Assembly: GCF_020921035.1 (NCBI RefSeq)
Contig: NC_063150.1
Span: 24,599,826-24,663,825 of the forward strand
Source: Rhodamnia argentea
Lineage: Eukaryota; Streptophyta; Magnoliopsida; Myrtales; Myrtaceae
Direction: 5' to 3'
DNA: 64,000 nucleotides
Each line of letters opens with the position of its first letter. Within the stretch, counting starts at the first letter, position 1. A program made the position numbers and the translations under genes. Shown piece after piece: positions 35,475 to 47,400 of this stretch. The notes beneath the pieces are model-generated. The model was given only the letters and a program-made list of their open reading frames with translations, had not been told where the DNA came from and did no database searches.

Positions 35475-37161
35475 GTTTGTTTTGCTTCATTTTTCGTTTG
35501 ATCTGTGAGAATGTTCTTCTTGTGTGCTTTGTGATCACCAGTTCTTGAAAATGGAAACCTAAGCGTTGATTTCGCTTCTCTATGTGTTATATAGGCCGTT
35601 GCGATATTTGTTACATTTTCGAAAAACCAAGTTGCATCCCGAGATAACTCATCGGAGAATGATGCCGGATTTGATCCTGGTCATGTCTCCACCCGCTCCC
35701 TCCTCCACCGCAATTCCCTCGCCACCCGATCGGACAGTTTCTCATAGCTCTTCAAATCAATGCAATTTCTCACGACAGTCATTATCGGATGTGATAAGTA
35801 CGCACGAACTCGATGCGCGCTCCGGGCAGCCTTCGCGATTGCTTTCGCCCCTTCTCCGTGCGGCCTCTAAAGCGAAGTCTATGTCACATACTGATCTTGA
35901 TAATGAGGCCTTGACTCTTTCAAGATCTTGTGCGGAGCGACAACATCAATTACGTCCATGGCTAGATGTTACAAAGATCGGGATGGTGTCCCCACTATGG
36001 TTTTTGAAAGTTTGGTGGCGTCTATCTAGCTTTAGAAGAGATTGAAATGAGAATGGTCGTTACTAATTCTCCATTAGAACCGAATCCTTGGAGACTTCGA
36101 GTAAAGGAAACATGTGGGCCTTCCGAGATATCTAGTACTTAGAAAACGTATTTCGATATGACTCCTAGTTTGAGTAATTGAAAAGCCCCAAATTTTTTAG
36201 TTGTGCCAAATTAATCATAAACTTTTTAATTGTATCAATTTAGTCCGAAATCTTTTGCAAAATTTACCAATTTAGTCTGCACCTTTTGATGATTTGCTAA
36301 TTTAGTCATTCCAACTACTTTTGGTCGGAAATTACTAACGTGGATGCGGATCGCCCACCGGCCATCCTATGTGGCGTGTCTTAGGAGTGAGCATGATTTC
36401 AAGATAGAACTTGAAACCTGAAAATCAGACCGGTGGGGAACTAGTTCGGTTTCAAGTTTCGGGGTATGCGGGGTAGGTTTCAAGTTTCAAAAATTGGAAA
36501 ACCTATTCTAACGTGTAGGTGGAACTTAGAACCTATAATTCGTAACAAGTTTTTGTGTTTTTTTTGGTATATATTTTCGCGCAATCTGCGTAATCCATAG
36601 CATCCGATCATGAGTGCATAATCCGAAACCACTAGTCCGAGTTTTTATTTTCCGGCGATATTTATGATTGAAACTTTTACTTTGTCAATGCTTCATATTT
36701 ATTCGTGTGTCTAAATATGAGTTGTGCGTAAGGGATTGTAGCAGCAAATTGTGGTTATTAAAGGTGATGATTCACCGCAATTGTACAATTAAGAATACAT
36801 GTGAAATCTAGGTAAATCCCGAAACCGATCCCGAAACTTGTGACAAGGTAGGTAGGCTCGATTCTAGAATAAGGAACTTGTTCCGATGGATAGGCTCTAC
36901 GTGGAATTTGAACAAAATCTGGAACCACTCACTTCTAGCATAGCCAGTGCTAACATGAACTTTTTTCATATTTCTCTTTTTTGCCTTTTCTTTTCCTTTT
37001 GCATAAGGCCGACGAGGGCTCCACGTCATGGCTTGGGCAGCCCTTGCTAGTCCGATGGGGGTCCTAGGCCTACGAGAACACGAGGGTCGAGCTCTCGTCG
37101 GCCCTCGCCTATGGCCGGTAGCCGGTCATGGCCGAGTACTCGCCACGAGTGAAAGGAAAAA
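35475..37161. other. CXE B 3' flank with family L element
   Basis: This mirrors 28102-29816. An open frame of 159 codons (35566-36045) is longer than in unit A, where the equivalent frame has a TGA in place of CGA. It has no recognised domain and no promoter of its own, so I regard it as chance. From about 36175 the left arm of a family L element begins. Confidence 0.45.
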
Positions 37162-37459
37162 AGAGAGGAAAAATCAAGAAACAATCCTAAAAGATGAAAA
37201 AAAAATTATTCATGTCAGCATTGACCATTCATACGGAATGGTTGATGACCAACCGGCGTCCATGTTTGCAATTTCCAACTAGCATTAGTGGGAATAACTA
37301 AATTGTAAAATCGTCAAAAGGTTTAGGACCAAATTGACACAATTGAAATATTTAGAAATAAATTGGCAAATTGTCAAAAAAAATTTAGGATTGAATTGAC
37401 ATAATTAAACCATTTATGACTGAATTGGCTGCCGTACAAAATTTTTTGGACAAATTTCA
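36175..37459. mobile_element. Family L element, complete copy with nested hAT-like MITE
   Basis: The left arm starts near 36175 (GTAATTGAAAAGCCCC) and the right arm ends near 37459 (TTTTTTGGACAAATTTCACCC). In between are the GC-rich core (about 37005-37145) and the nested element. The segment 37162-37459 has no partner at the end of unit A, which shows where the duplication breakpoint fell. Confidence 0.6.
36382..36937. mobile_element. hAT-like MITE nested, unit B copy (556 bp)
   Basis: This is the counterpart of 29008-29565, running from TAGGAGTGAGCATG to CCACTCACTTCTA. The flanking 8-mers (GCGTGTCT and GCATAGCC) have diverged further than in unit A. Confidence 0.7.
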
Positions 37460-38480
37460 CCCTCGAAGTGTAAAAGAATCTTCTTTCTATGGCTATTTAA
37501 TAGAGTACCAAATGAAAAAAGACTAACCTTGCTTTGAACGCGGGAAACACACCTGATCAACGGACAAGTGAATTGTCCCGACGGACAACGTGATTCCAAA
37601 GAAAAATATTATGTAGTTTAAAGTCGGAGATAGAGCAAATGGCAATTGCATATGAAGAAAAAAACAACATATGAACTATTTATCTTTTTTTTTTTTTTAT
37701 CGTTATTTATTCTTTGGAATACTTTTTTTTTTTTGCCTCTCAAAATGAACTCATACAAAAGAAATGGAGAAGTCGAAACTGTTGGTTAAGATGTCCTACA
37801 CGATGGGATTGCAAAACTATTTTGACTTATACTTCTACGTAAATATTTAACTTTGAATGGATTCTCTCGGCGCACTTACTGAGCAATCAATTAAAGAAAT
37901 TTTGCAGCTTTTAGTGCATCAATTGCTCTCGTGTTATTCACAATCAATATTTCAAAACTTGAATAATTCGATTAAGTAGTAGTTACTCTAGAGCATATGT
38001 TGATATGACCGCAGATATAGTCGATAACTCTTCGAGAGATAATCCAAATTACGTTACGATAAAGTGATAAGTATTTGGATCGGTGAAAATTGAGAAACAA
38101 GAATGAATGAGTCTTTCGCAAATTGAATTAATACGAATTAAATATGCCAATTTGGATGGGACCCATTTGCGATTCATCCAAATTCGAGTCGATTTATTCT
38201 TTTGATGGGTCTAGTCGGCACGATCAATTGGCCATTTACCGACTTTGTAAAGTGCTTCGTATCTCTTAAAGTTGTACGTGGTGATATAGGAAATTGACTA
38301 CCTGAAAGACAAAAAAATTATATTCTAAATTGACAAAAAAATGTCAGAGAAGTTGCAATTTCTTCTCCTGTCAAATCAATTTTTGTATCCGACCGAAAAA
38401 AAAAAAAAACACAAATTGTTGTAAGAAGATAATCACTCTTTACCTTTGAAAAATGTTCTGCCTCGTCGAATGTAAGCAGA
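37460..38480. other. Spacer and RanGAP upstream region
   Basis: This is AT-rich sequence with poly-T and poly-A runs. I see no coding exon and no element with recognisable ends. The last part should hold the RanGAP promoter. Confidence 0.5.
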
Positions 38481-38481
38481 C

Positions 38482-38510
38482 CTCTCTCTCTCTCTCTCTC
38501 TCTCTATAAA
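38482..38510 (+). promoter_or_regulatory. (CT)n tract and TATA box of RanGAP
   Basis: About 12 CT repeats run directly into CTATAAA (38504-38510). Transcription would start near 38535-38540, giving a CT-rich leader exon that ends at 38697. Confidence 0.6.
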
Positions 38511-38697
38511 CAAGCGACGAGACCCCCAAATTCTCTCAGTTTGAAAAGCAATCTCTCAAAAACCCTCTCTCTGTTTTTCAAGCCCTTTCTCCTTTTTTCC
38601 CTCCAAACGTTCTTTCCTCTTACTGTCTCACTCGCCTTTTGTTCGACATTCGTCGAACTCTTCCACTGAACATTTGAAGAAAATCGACGGTTTTCAG

Positions 38698-41190
38698 GTA
38701 CCAGTCAGTTTCTCGCTCCGTAAAGTTTCGTCCTTTCTGGGTTTTGTTTTCTGCTGCGCGTCTCTGATTTTGTTTCTTTTCGTGCTCGGCTTTGGTGGGT
38801 TGCATCGGGCTCATTGGGTCCTCGCTCTGGATTAGGTTTGGTGTTTTGGGTTTTTCTCCTTTGGGTACTTTGCGGCAACTTGCCGGAGTTTCAGATCTGC
38901 GACTGTTTATGGTTGAATGTTTTGAACTTTCCTAGGGCACGGAAACCTGAATCTGTGACTGAACGATTGGCATTACGAATGCTTGTTTGAATTTGACGTT
39001 TTGCTGTGTTACTTCTCTTGGGTCTGTTTATTTATTGCTGGATATGTTTTCGTAGTTCGTGCATTGTGGGCTGTGCAGGCTTCTGGGCTTCACTTCGTGT
39101 GCGAGGGAGTGAATCAAAAGCGGCGGTTTGAGAAAAGATGCTGCTTTTGGGTGGATAGTTTGTGTAGTTTATTGTATTGTGGAAATGATTTCAGCAACTA
39201 AGAGGAGCCATGTTAAGAAAACTGTCTAACTGAAGTCAGAAGAGCCAACATTTATCAAATGGAAGAGATTTGATGCATGGATTGACGTAGTCCTGGGTTA
39301 AGGCAAATTGATCATTAGGAAACATGGATAGTGAAGGTGTATGATGGATCTATATTTGAGAAGTAGCCTGGAATAAGAAGAGCCAATCTGTGTGGAAAGA
39401 TTTTGTGGAGCCAACCTCAGAGGATGAAGGCCTGCTGAGCTGTGTTTATTTTAGCGATAACAACTTTAGTTGGCTGAAAAGAGAGGAAAACTAGTAGTCT
39501 GTGTTATAATTTCATTTGATTACATTCATTACAGTAAAATGTGACAGTCGAAACCTTTTCCAGTAGTTTTGCACTTGACGAGTCAAATGGGAGGCAAAAT
39601 AGTTCTGGTTAAGCTTTTGTAAGGTTTTTCGTGTATGAAGGTAGGAAAAAATGTTGTACAAAGAAATGCAAGTTGAATATGTGGGTATCCAGACACAAGT
39701 GGTGGAGATTTTGCATTTGCTGCACTTCCATTATGTACTCCTAGCTTCATCCAACATTGTCAGAGGACCATTTCTTCTCGTTAGGGGCTTGAGGGGTTTT
39801 GGGTGAGGATCTGTGGCTGAGGGGCAAGGTGGAAATGAGAATAAATATGCAAATGCCTTTTATACCTACTTGTTAGGCATTTGGTGCCAAGGAATGAGCC
39901 TCAATCAACTTTGTTTCTTTTGTTTGAAAAATAAATAAGGTCTGAATAATTATCTATTCCCTTTAAATATTATACCCTATATGGTTACCTCTCTATACTT
40001 GATTGTGCATCTTTATTAGACTTTTTGTAAAGCTAGTACTTTGATAGCAATGGTTGTATCATGAGGACTTATACTGGATTTGCAAGTTGATATTTTACCT
40101 TTATTCTGGGAGTAGCATCTCAACTGGATAAGTTTTATTCCAATCTGCCATACAAAATTCCAATTTCCTCGGACGTCTTGTATTGTAGGTCTAACTCACT
40201 AGTGGTCTAACTCCATTTCGTTGGTCGTTATCATGACCTCTTCCACTCTTGGTCTTTGGAAGCAATTATTGCATGAAATTATGCTACACAAGAATCGTGT
40301 CATACATTTTCTGCGTATAATGCATATAACATTTCTGTCACGGTTGCTTTATTTTGCCAATCCATTTCACTTCAAGTTCTATCGAGTTTCCTTAATTTTT
40401 TGGTATTAAAGGAAAGTTGCCGATATCAACCTCTGAGATTACAAGTGTTGGTGGCCTTTCTTTGCTCGCATAAAAAAAGAAAGAGTACACAAAATATTTG
40501 ATTTTGACGAAATGTGACCAGTTCGTAGTATTTCCCACTTTTATTTGTTGTTTTTTCCCCTTATCCCTCGCCTCAATATTAAGCTATTCACCGTGAAAAC
40601 CTTTCTTTAGTTGTATGACTCTTTAATGCGTATCTGTTTAATCTATGGATTGTGTCCAATAAGAAATGGTTTTTGTGAGATACTTAAAATGGACAAATTG
40701 TTGAAGGCTGTGGACTTGTGCTTGGGCGTGTTTGTTTCTTGTTAGTCTCTTATGGGAATCCTTCTGCTGGATATATCAACAGGTCAAGTAGGTTTGGCAC
40801 ATAGAAACATGTATGATCATGGTTTAAGGCCATAAATTGTCTCATCATATTTCCATGCGTTTCTAATAGCAAGCTCTACTCTTCTGATGTGACGTGATAG
40901 TAAAAGAAGTGGGAATAAAAGGAGTTGGCCACAAAGTTAGTCTATGTTGGCAATGCCTGCTTGAAGGCCCGCATTCAAATCCTGATAATTTTGAAGAAAA
41001 AATTCTCTTAACCATTTAGCGTTAATGTCGTAGCTGTTTCCATGTTTTCATTAGTTATTACTTGTTTAATTTTTTAAATTTTACTGAAGTTGTTTGCAAT
41101 TAGATTTTACATCAGCTTGTCTACTGGGCATGCGTTCGCAGTCAACATCATCTGGATCGCTTTAAACTCATGTGAATTTCTTATATGCAG
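38698..41190 (+). other. 5' UTR intron of RanGAP (2493 bp)
   Basis: The donor is TTTTCAG|GTACCA at 38698 and the acceptor is ATATGCAG at 41183-41190, followed by 11 nt of leader and the ATG at 41202. The intron is T-rich, and I see no long coding frame or mobile element with clear ends in it. Long leader introns next to the start codon often raise expression in plants; that role is inferred. Confidence 0.7.
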
Positions 41191-41201
41191 GTTCTGTAGT
41201 G

Positions 41202-42830
41202 ATGGATGCCGCTGCACCATTGACTTCTCAGCGCCGACCATTTTCAGTGAAACTATGGCCCCCGAGCAAAAATACTCGTGAAACACTTGTAGAACGGATG
41301 ATGAGGAATCTCACCAGTGAATCCATTTTCACTAGGAAGTATGGAAGTTTGAGCCCGGAAGAAGCTGAGGAAAGTGCGAAAAGAATTGAAGATGAAGCTT
41401 TTACGACTGCTAATCAACATTATGAAAAAGAGCCTGATGGCGATGGAGGGTCTGCAGTGCAGCTTTATGCTAAGGAATGCAGTAAACGTATACTGGAAGT
41501 CCTCAAAAAAGGCCCAAAAGGCAGGGATGAAAAGCTGCCAACTTCTGAAAGTGCTAAGGCCTATAGAGAGACGTTTTTTGATATTTCCAAGGGTCAGCGG
41601 GCCTTCATTGAAGCGGAGGAGGCAGAAGAGCTTCTGAGGCCATTGAAGGATCCTGAAAATTCTTTCACCAAAATATGCTTTAGCAATAGAAGCTTTGGAT
41701 TAGGAGCTGCTCATGTTGCTGAACCCATTCTGATTTCCCTGAAGCACCAATTGAAGGAGGTAGATTTATCTGATTTCATCGCAGGAAGGCCAGAAACAGA
41801 AGCTCTTGAAGTCATGAGCATATTTTCAGCTGCCTTGGAGGGTAGTGTTTTGAATTCTCTAAATCTTTCCAATAATGCTTTGGGCGAGAAAGGCGTCAGA
41901 GCATTTGACGCACTTCTGAAATCACAGAGTCAATTGGAGGAGCTCTATCTGATGAATGATGGAATTTCTGAAGAAGCTGCTCGTGCAGTTTGTGAGTTGA
42001 TTCCTTCCACAGAAAAACTGAGGGTTCTTCATTTTCACAATAACATGACAGGAGATGAAGGGGCAATTGCTATTGCTGAGGTTGTGAAGTGCTCTTCATT
42101 ATTGGAGGACTTCCGCTGCTCCTCTACAAGAATAGGCTCTGATGGAGGTGTTGCCTTATCGGAAGCACTTGAAAATTGCATCCGCCTGAAGAAACTTGAT
42201 TTGAGGGACAATATGTTTGGTGTAGATGCTGGAGTTTCTTTGAGTAAAGCTCTTTCCAAGCATGCTAATTTGACCGAGGTTTACCTGAGTTACCTGAATT
42301 TGGAAGATGCGGGGGCAATCGCTATAGCCAACGTTCTTAAAGAGACTGCCCCGTCACTTACGGTTCTAGATATGGCTGGCAACGACATAACAGTGGAAGC
42401 AGCTCCAGCTATATCTGCTTGTATTTCTGCAAAGAACCTTCTCACCAAATTGAACTTGGCTGAGAATGAGCTCAAGGATGAAGGTGCTATTCAGATTGGC
42501 AAAGCATTGCAAGAAGGCCACGAGCAGCTGACAGAAGTTGATTTGAACACCAACTCGATAAGAAGGGCTGGAGCTCGATTCTTGGCCCAGGTTGTGGTGC
42601 AGAAGCCTGAGTTCAAGTTGCTCAACATCGATGGAAATTACATTTCGGAAGACGGGATTGATGAGGTCAAGAGTATATTCAAGAAATCCCCAGAAATGCT
42701 GGCTTCCCTAGATGAGAATGACCCTGAAGGAGGTGATGAAGATGAAGACGAGGAAGGCGATGGGGAAGGTGAAGCTGATGAAGGTGAGCTGGAGTTGAAG
42801 TTGAAGAATCTTGAAGTAGGTGAAGAGTAG
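41202..42830 (+). CDS. RANGAP2: Ran GTPase-activating protein, WPP-domain plant type, 542 aa
   Basis: The coding region is one exon, as in other plant RanGAPs. It activates GTP hydrolysis on Ran, keeping cytoplasmic Ran in the GDP form for nuclear transport, and it marks the division plane. Residues 1-115 form the plant-specific WPP domain (W19-P20-P21), which targets the protein to the nuclear envelope through WIP/WIT partners. Residues about 155-500 are leucine-rich repeats of the RNA1 type. The conserved NNALGEKGVRAF block carries the likely catalytic asparagine (N225). The tail (about 505-542) is strongly acidic (DEDEDEEGDGEGEADEGE). I chose the ATG at 41202, just inside the exon; the codons before it belong to the leader. 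The symbol follows synteny with ARIA (RanGAP2, At5g19320); RanGAP1 is not excluded by sequence. Confidence 0.93.
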   Translation: MDAAAPLTSQRRPFSVKLWPPSKNTRETLVERMMRNLTSESIFTRKYGSLSPEEAEESAKRIEDEAFTTANQHYEKEPDGDGGSAVQLYAKECSKRILEVLKKGPKGRDEKLPTSESAKAYRETFFDISKGQRAFIEAEEAEELLRPLKDPENSFTKICFSNRSFGLGAAHVAEPILISLKHQLKEVDLSDFIAGRPETEALEVMSIFSAALEGSVLNSLNLSNNALGEKGVRAFDALLKSQSQLEELYLMNDGISEEAARAVCELIPSTEKLRVLHFHNNMTGDEGAIAIAEVVKCSSLLEDFRCSSTRIGSDGGVALSEALENCIRLKKLDLRDNMFGVDAGVSLSKALSKHANLTEVYLSYLNLEDAGAIAIANVLKETAPSLTVLDMAGNDITVEAAPAISACISAKNLLTKLNLAENELKDEGAIQIGKALQEGHEQLTEVDLNTNSIRRAGARFLAQVVVQKPEFKLLNIDGNYISEDGIDEVKSIFKKSPEMLASLDENDPEGGDEDEDEEGDGEGEADEGELELKLKNLEVGEE

Positions 42831-44476
42831 GATATGGTCTTTCTAGTTTAAAGGTAAGTTGAATTGGCTGTCCAAGTTAGTTCAGGAACAGCTTTAAAAT
42901 AGCCAGAAACTTTTACTGGATTTTTAGCTCAGTACATCGTTGAAGCTCATGAACCATGAGCAGGATAATCGTAGCTCCTAGAGTTGAGCATTTTTCCGCC
43001 CCAGGAGGACAGCCTTGTAGGAGCAGCTTTCCATGTATTTGACCAGAATTTATGTTCCGGTTACTAGCTACTAGTTCGTGAATCGTTTTGATGCGCTTTC
43101 TTCTCTCCTGGCTGATTTTTTTCTCTAATCCTCGAAGCTTTTGGGCAGCTTTTGCGCATCCTGCTACTCTAGTTTTACCGGGACGGATGAATGTATGCCT
43201 TTTAAGACGATTATGTTATTTTTCTTCTCCATACCGGAGACAAGGGGGAATTGAGACGAACTCGACTACCTTATGGAGTAGGGGTGAGTCGATTTCCAGT
43301 CCCATCTGTTCTCACTTCCGAATCAGAACGAAGGGACCGGTTCCTAGTTTTCGGAATTGGGGATCGGACTGACCGATCCGGTTTGATTCTCGGGCAATTC
43401 AATGGAATCGGTTGCATGTGTTTGAAATATATATTCACATTTTAAATGTGTAAAAATATTTCTAATAGTTTAACAGTATAAATGATTTTTTCAAAGATCT
43501 TTAAGAAATAAAATTAAAGCCAAAAAAAAAAAATTATCAGTTTGGCCTAGGTGGTCCTGCATGCGGACCAATAACTACTGGTGAACCGAACTGCTGTCCT
43601 TGAGAACCGGACAAATTAGCCTAGCCGATTGGTTCTTTTGCTCACCCCTATTATGAAGGAAAAGGATATCACATTACATGTAGACATGACCAAAATTCAA
43701 CCGGGGGCCAGAACCGGCTCTTTGAACAGCCCAGAACTGGCCCGTGATCGGCCCCAGTTCCATAGACCCGGTTTTGGATATCGGTGGTTCGAACCGAACC
43801 ATTTGAACTCACTTTCACCCTATTAATGACCATGAAGCTTTAACTACATGTATGCAAGCCCGGGATGAATGTGTAATCAATGCACGCGAACGCTAGAGCT
43901 GAGCGAAGGGGAACACTTGATGCCAGGGGTTTGGGTGGGTGCGTTTAACTTAGCCAGTGGGCAGAAAATGCTAAGTGCAAGAATCACCAGCATGGCTTTC
44001 GTCAGTTGCCGTCTTGTAGTTAGATTGAATGGACGACGATGGCAATTTTTCTTCTATAGTGATAGTCTAGATGTGATTTCAAGCAAATAGACAAGACCGT
44101 TCAGCCCTGTTTGCGTTATTGCTAATTCGATTAACATGTTCATCTGAACTGCAACTAGTTGCGTTTTCTTCTTCTCGTTGAAAAACAGCAGGTAAAGATT
44201 TCCAGCATACATGTAGTAGCTCACGGAGCAAGGTCGAAACGACCAACCTGGGAACATGCCTACAACAGCGACTAAACATCTAAATAAAAGCCCTAAGTTG
44301 GACACTTAAAAAGGGCCTACTCAGAAGCATCACTGGCTAACTGAATAAGATAGAAGTTTCAAGGGTCCATCATCATAAGAATGCAAAACAACAAGGCAAG
44401 AGAATATGATTACAAAATTGAATCAACCAGTACTGAATTTGACAAAATTCTCTAATCGTCACCAACAGGCTTCAGA
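42831..44476. other. Spacer between convergent RanGAP and SPOUT1-type genes
   Basis: This holds the RanGAP 3' UTR, a hAT-like MITE (43279-43650) and a probable second hAT-like fragment at about 43666-43826 (GGGGCCAGAACCGG; right end CACTTTCACCCTA). The 3' UTR of the minus-strand gene lies on the right. No other gene was seen. Confidence 0.55.
43279..43650. mobile_element. hAT-like MITE (372 bp)
   Basis: The element starts TAGGGGTGAGTCGATT and ends CTTTTGCTCACCCCTA, inverse of each other. It is flanked by TTATGGAG (43271-43278) and TTATGAAG (43651-43658), an 8 bp target duplication with one mismatch. The interior is CGGTT/GGACCGG-rich, a wording common in plant hAT MITEs. It has no coding capacity. 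Confidence 0.88.
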
Positions 44477-47400
44477 CTAATTTAGTTGTCCAACTTCCAG
44501 CGCTCTGCTTATTGGCTCTTGAAAGTATTGAAGAGAAATTAGGATTGCTTCCTGTTCACAAGATGCGCCTTGAGCATTGATTCGTGCTGTCAAAAGATAA
44601 GCAGATTAATAATAGCGAATAAAAGTACCTCAGTGCGTATTGTTCGGCTTCCTTGATGAGGACATGTGTTTAGATATCTATTGAAGAGATCCCGCACTCT
44701 TTTTCCCTGAAGAAAAAAGGGAAAAACAAAGGGAAAACAGACCTGTCAAACAATCTTAGTGTTCAAGCAACAATAACTTACTTTCTCCAGCTTAGCTAGC
44801 AACTATTAGTTGCATCAGTAATAAAACGCATATTTACTCCTGCATTCAGGTTAGCAGCAAGATTGGATAGCCAGAACATGCTTTATTTGAAGTTCCAGCA
44901 CGCTCTAGATGTTAAAAAAGCAAAAAATAATATCACAGAACTTGAGGAAAACACTTAAGCCTTTAAATTTATTGAAACGGGTATTAAATATTCAAGTGTT
45001 CACATCCTCAACATTCATTCTCCAGAAAGCACCACCAAGCTACTCTGTTCCCAAGGAAAATATAAGCTGAAAACATCATGAAGTAATGCTTTTCAAAAAG
45101 CCCAACTCAAATGCTCCTCTCAGAGTAGGGGGCACAGAACGATACCTTGAGGCTATTGTCCTCCTCCACACTTTCTTCTAATCCAGCAAGTCCGCCGAAG
45201 GCAATCAAGAAATGCCTGCATAAGATGCAACAGACAGTAAGCAAATGCGAAGGTTTAACTGAACACATATATGGTGAACGACTTCCTCCCTTTTTTCCTT
45301 TGATAGGTAAGAGAGGGTAGGGGGAAGACTGGAATTGAAACAAGATCTCTTATACCTTGGTAAGGGTAACCGCTATGGTAAGCCCTTGTTCTTGCGACAT
45401 ATAACTTTCACCAAAATGGGAAAAGCAACCAAACTCAAATGAAAACAAAAATAATGAAAACTGATTGTATGGCAAACGAATATATGTAGCCCCCATTTTA
45501 ATGGTATTGCGAATAGAGGAAAAAGAGAAACACATCAATAAAGATAAAGATCCAATTTCGGGATTCCTGAAAAACCAGAGTGCACTTCTTGCACCATGCT
45601 CCACAGTCCCATGTATTCTATGTTCAGTCCTAACAAGCTTGTCATCAAAGCTACGGCAAACGGACACACGCAACATTGTCAAATATAAGCAAAGGCTGAG
45701 ATCAATAAAGATAATGATCCAATTTCAAAATTCCAGAAAAAACCAGAAACACTTCGCTTGGCACCATCCTCCATAGTACCATTTATTCTCTGTTCAGTCC
45801 TCATAAGCTTTTCATTAAAGCTACGACAAATGGACACACGCAGCATTGTCAAGTATAAGCAAACGGATGAGGGCTCAACCGTTGAACTAATCAATTTTGA
45901 AAACTTTTATCTTTAACTGTGCCACATTCAAATGTATGGTTCAACCATCGGACTGTCAAGAGAATGGGAATAGCAAGTACTACCACATCTTTGACAATAA
46001 ACTATACATAATAGACGGTAATGACTCCAAGACTAAGAAACAAGGATAATTCTGGACATTAAAAAAAATGTCAGCAGGAAGTCAGAATAACAATCCAACA
46101 GAAGCCATTCTATTTCCAAGTCAATGATGATAGATAGTAACCTGGATGCAGGTATGATAAGCTCTGATGACCTCACAATCTCACCATGCTCCGAGGTTCC
46201 TATTGCATAATCATACCCACCCTGCAATGGGATACAAAAGAAAGAAGCTTAAAAAACAGTTAAGACTGCAAGTAATAAGGTAAGGGAAAATAGAAATAGA
46301 AGAACTATAAGCCTACCATCAAGAAGAAAGTACCTCGTAGGGGCATTCTTTGATCACAGAACTAAGATTAGAAGCATATCGCACTTTATATCCCCAGTAG
46401 GTCCCCGCATCATCCCTTGGCTTGGAGGATGAGACAACCTGGCGTGGCAAGTCTAGATAATTATAGTATCAGATGAGTTTTTAATCAACAAGAAGCTCTT
46501 CATAAGGTTTTGAGAAACATCGACAAACCATCATGTTTCATACTAATCTGTCCACTTTACCAACTCATCAAAGGTATCTCAGCTATACATAACACCAAAT
46601 AAAAAAAAAATTGTAAATTATACTTCAAAATTAAATGACTAGCTCACTATGCACATGCATCATATACTTACAAAAAAATTTGAATTCTTATCCACGTGAT
46701 GGCATACAAAGACACATCCGTAGTAGATTCTCATCACTCACATGATTGATAATACGAAAGAACTAAATTAACTGCAAAGTGATCAAAGCACAAAACTTAA
46801 AGCCTATCAGTGGGCTGCATTAACAAGATGGAGTTAGGTTGCAATGATGGAAGTTATCGTTATCATTCTGACATAACCCTGTGATAAATTGTCATTGTCA
46901 CATTTACTAAAACACCAATGCCATAAATGATGCAACTTGTGCAGGCAACTTCAATTATTTACCTGCATCCAAATCACGCTCCGCCCCCATAACTACAGTG
47001 ACTCTGATACCGGGTTCAAGTGCTTGATTGATGACAACATCCTGCATCAATGTAGTTTAATATTAATCACGGCAAAAATCTCACAGAGCATTCATTTCAG
47101 GTTATTTGGTCCAATTAATCTCCATATCAAAATTGTAAAGGAAAAGATTTACATGATCGCAAGAAACAAAATACATGACTATATGCAAGTGCATATAATC
47201 ACACAGAAAGGAGACTTGTGTGAGCTAACGAATTTTCTTTTTGTCATATGAGATTGCGTAGGGTTGGTGTTAGGGCCTTTAGTCAAGACTCACACAGAAA
47301 AAGAGAGATGACTCCAGCTTTTATAACTGATAAACATAAAGAACATTCTTTTCAGTAACTTTGGCAGTGAACAACCATCTGAACAAGTAGGGTCAGAAAT

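Larger units (their letters stand above)
29817..37161. repeat. Tandem segmental duplication, unit B (7345 bp)
   Basis: This is a direct repeat of 23544-29816. It is 1072 bp longer. A hAT-like MITE plus target duplication (606 bp), a Harbinger-like MITE plus target duplication (406 bp) and a 59 bp tandem repeat in a CXE intron add up to 1071 bp, so all other indels nearly cancel. Confidence 0.9.
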
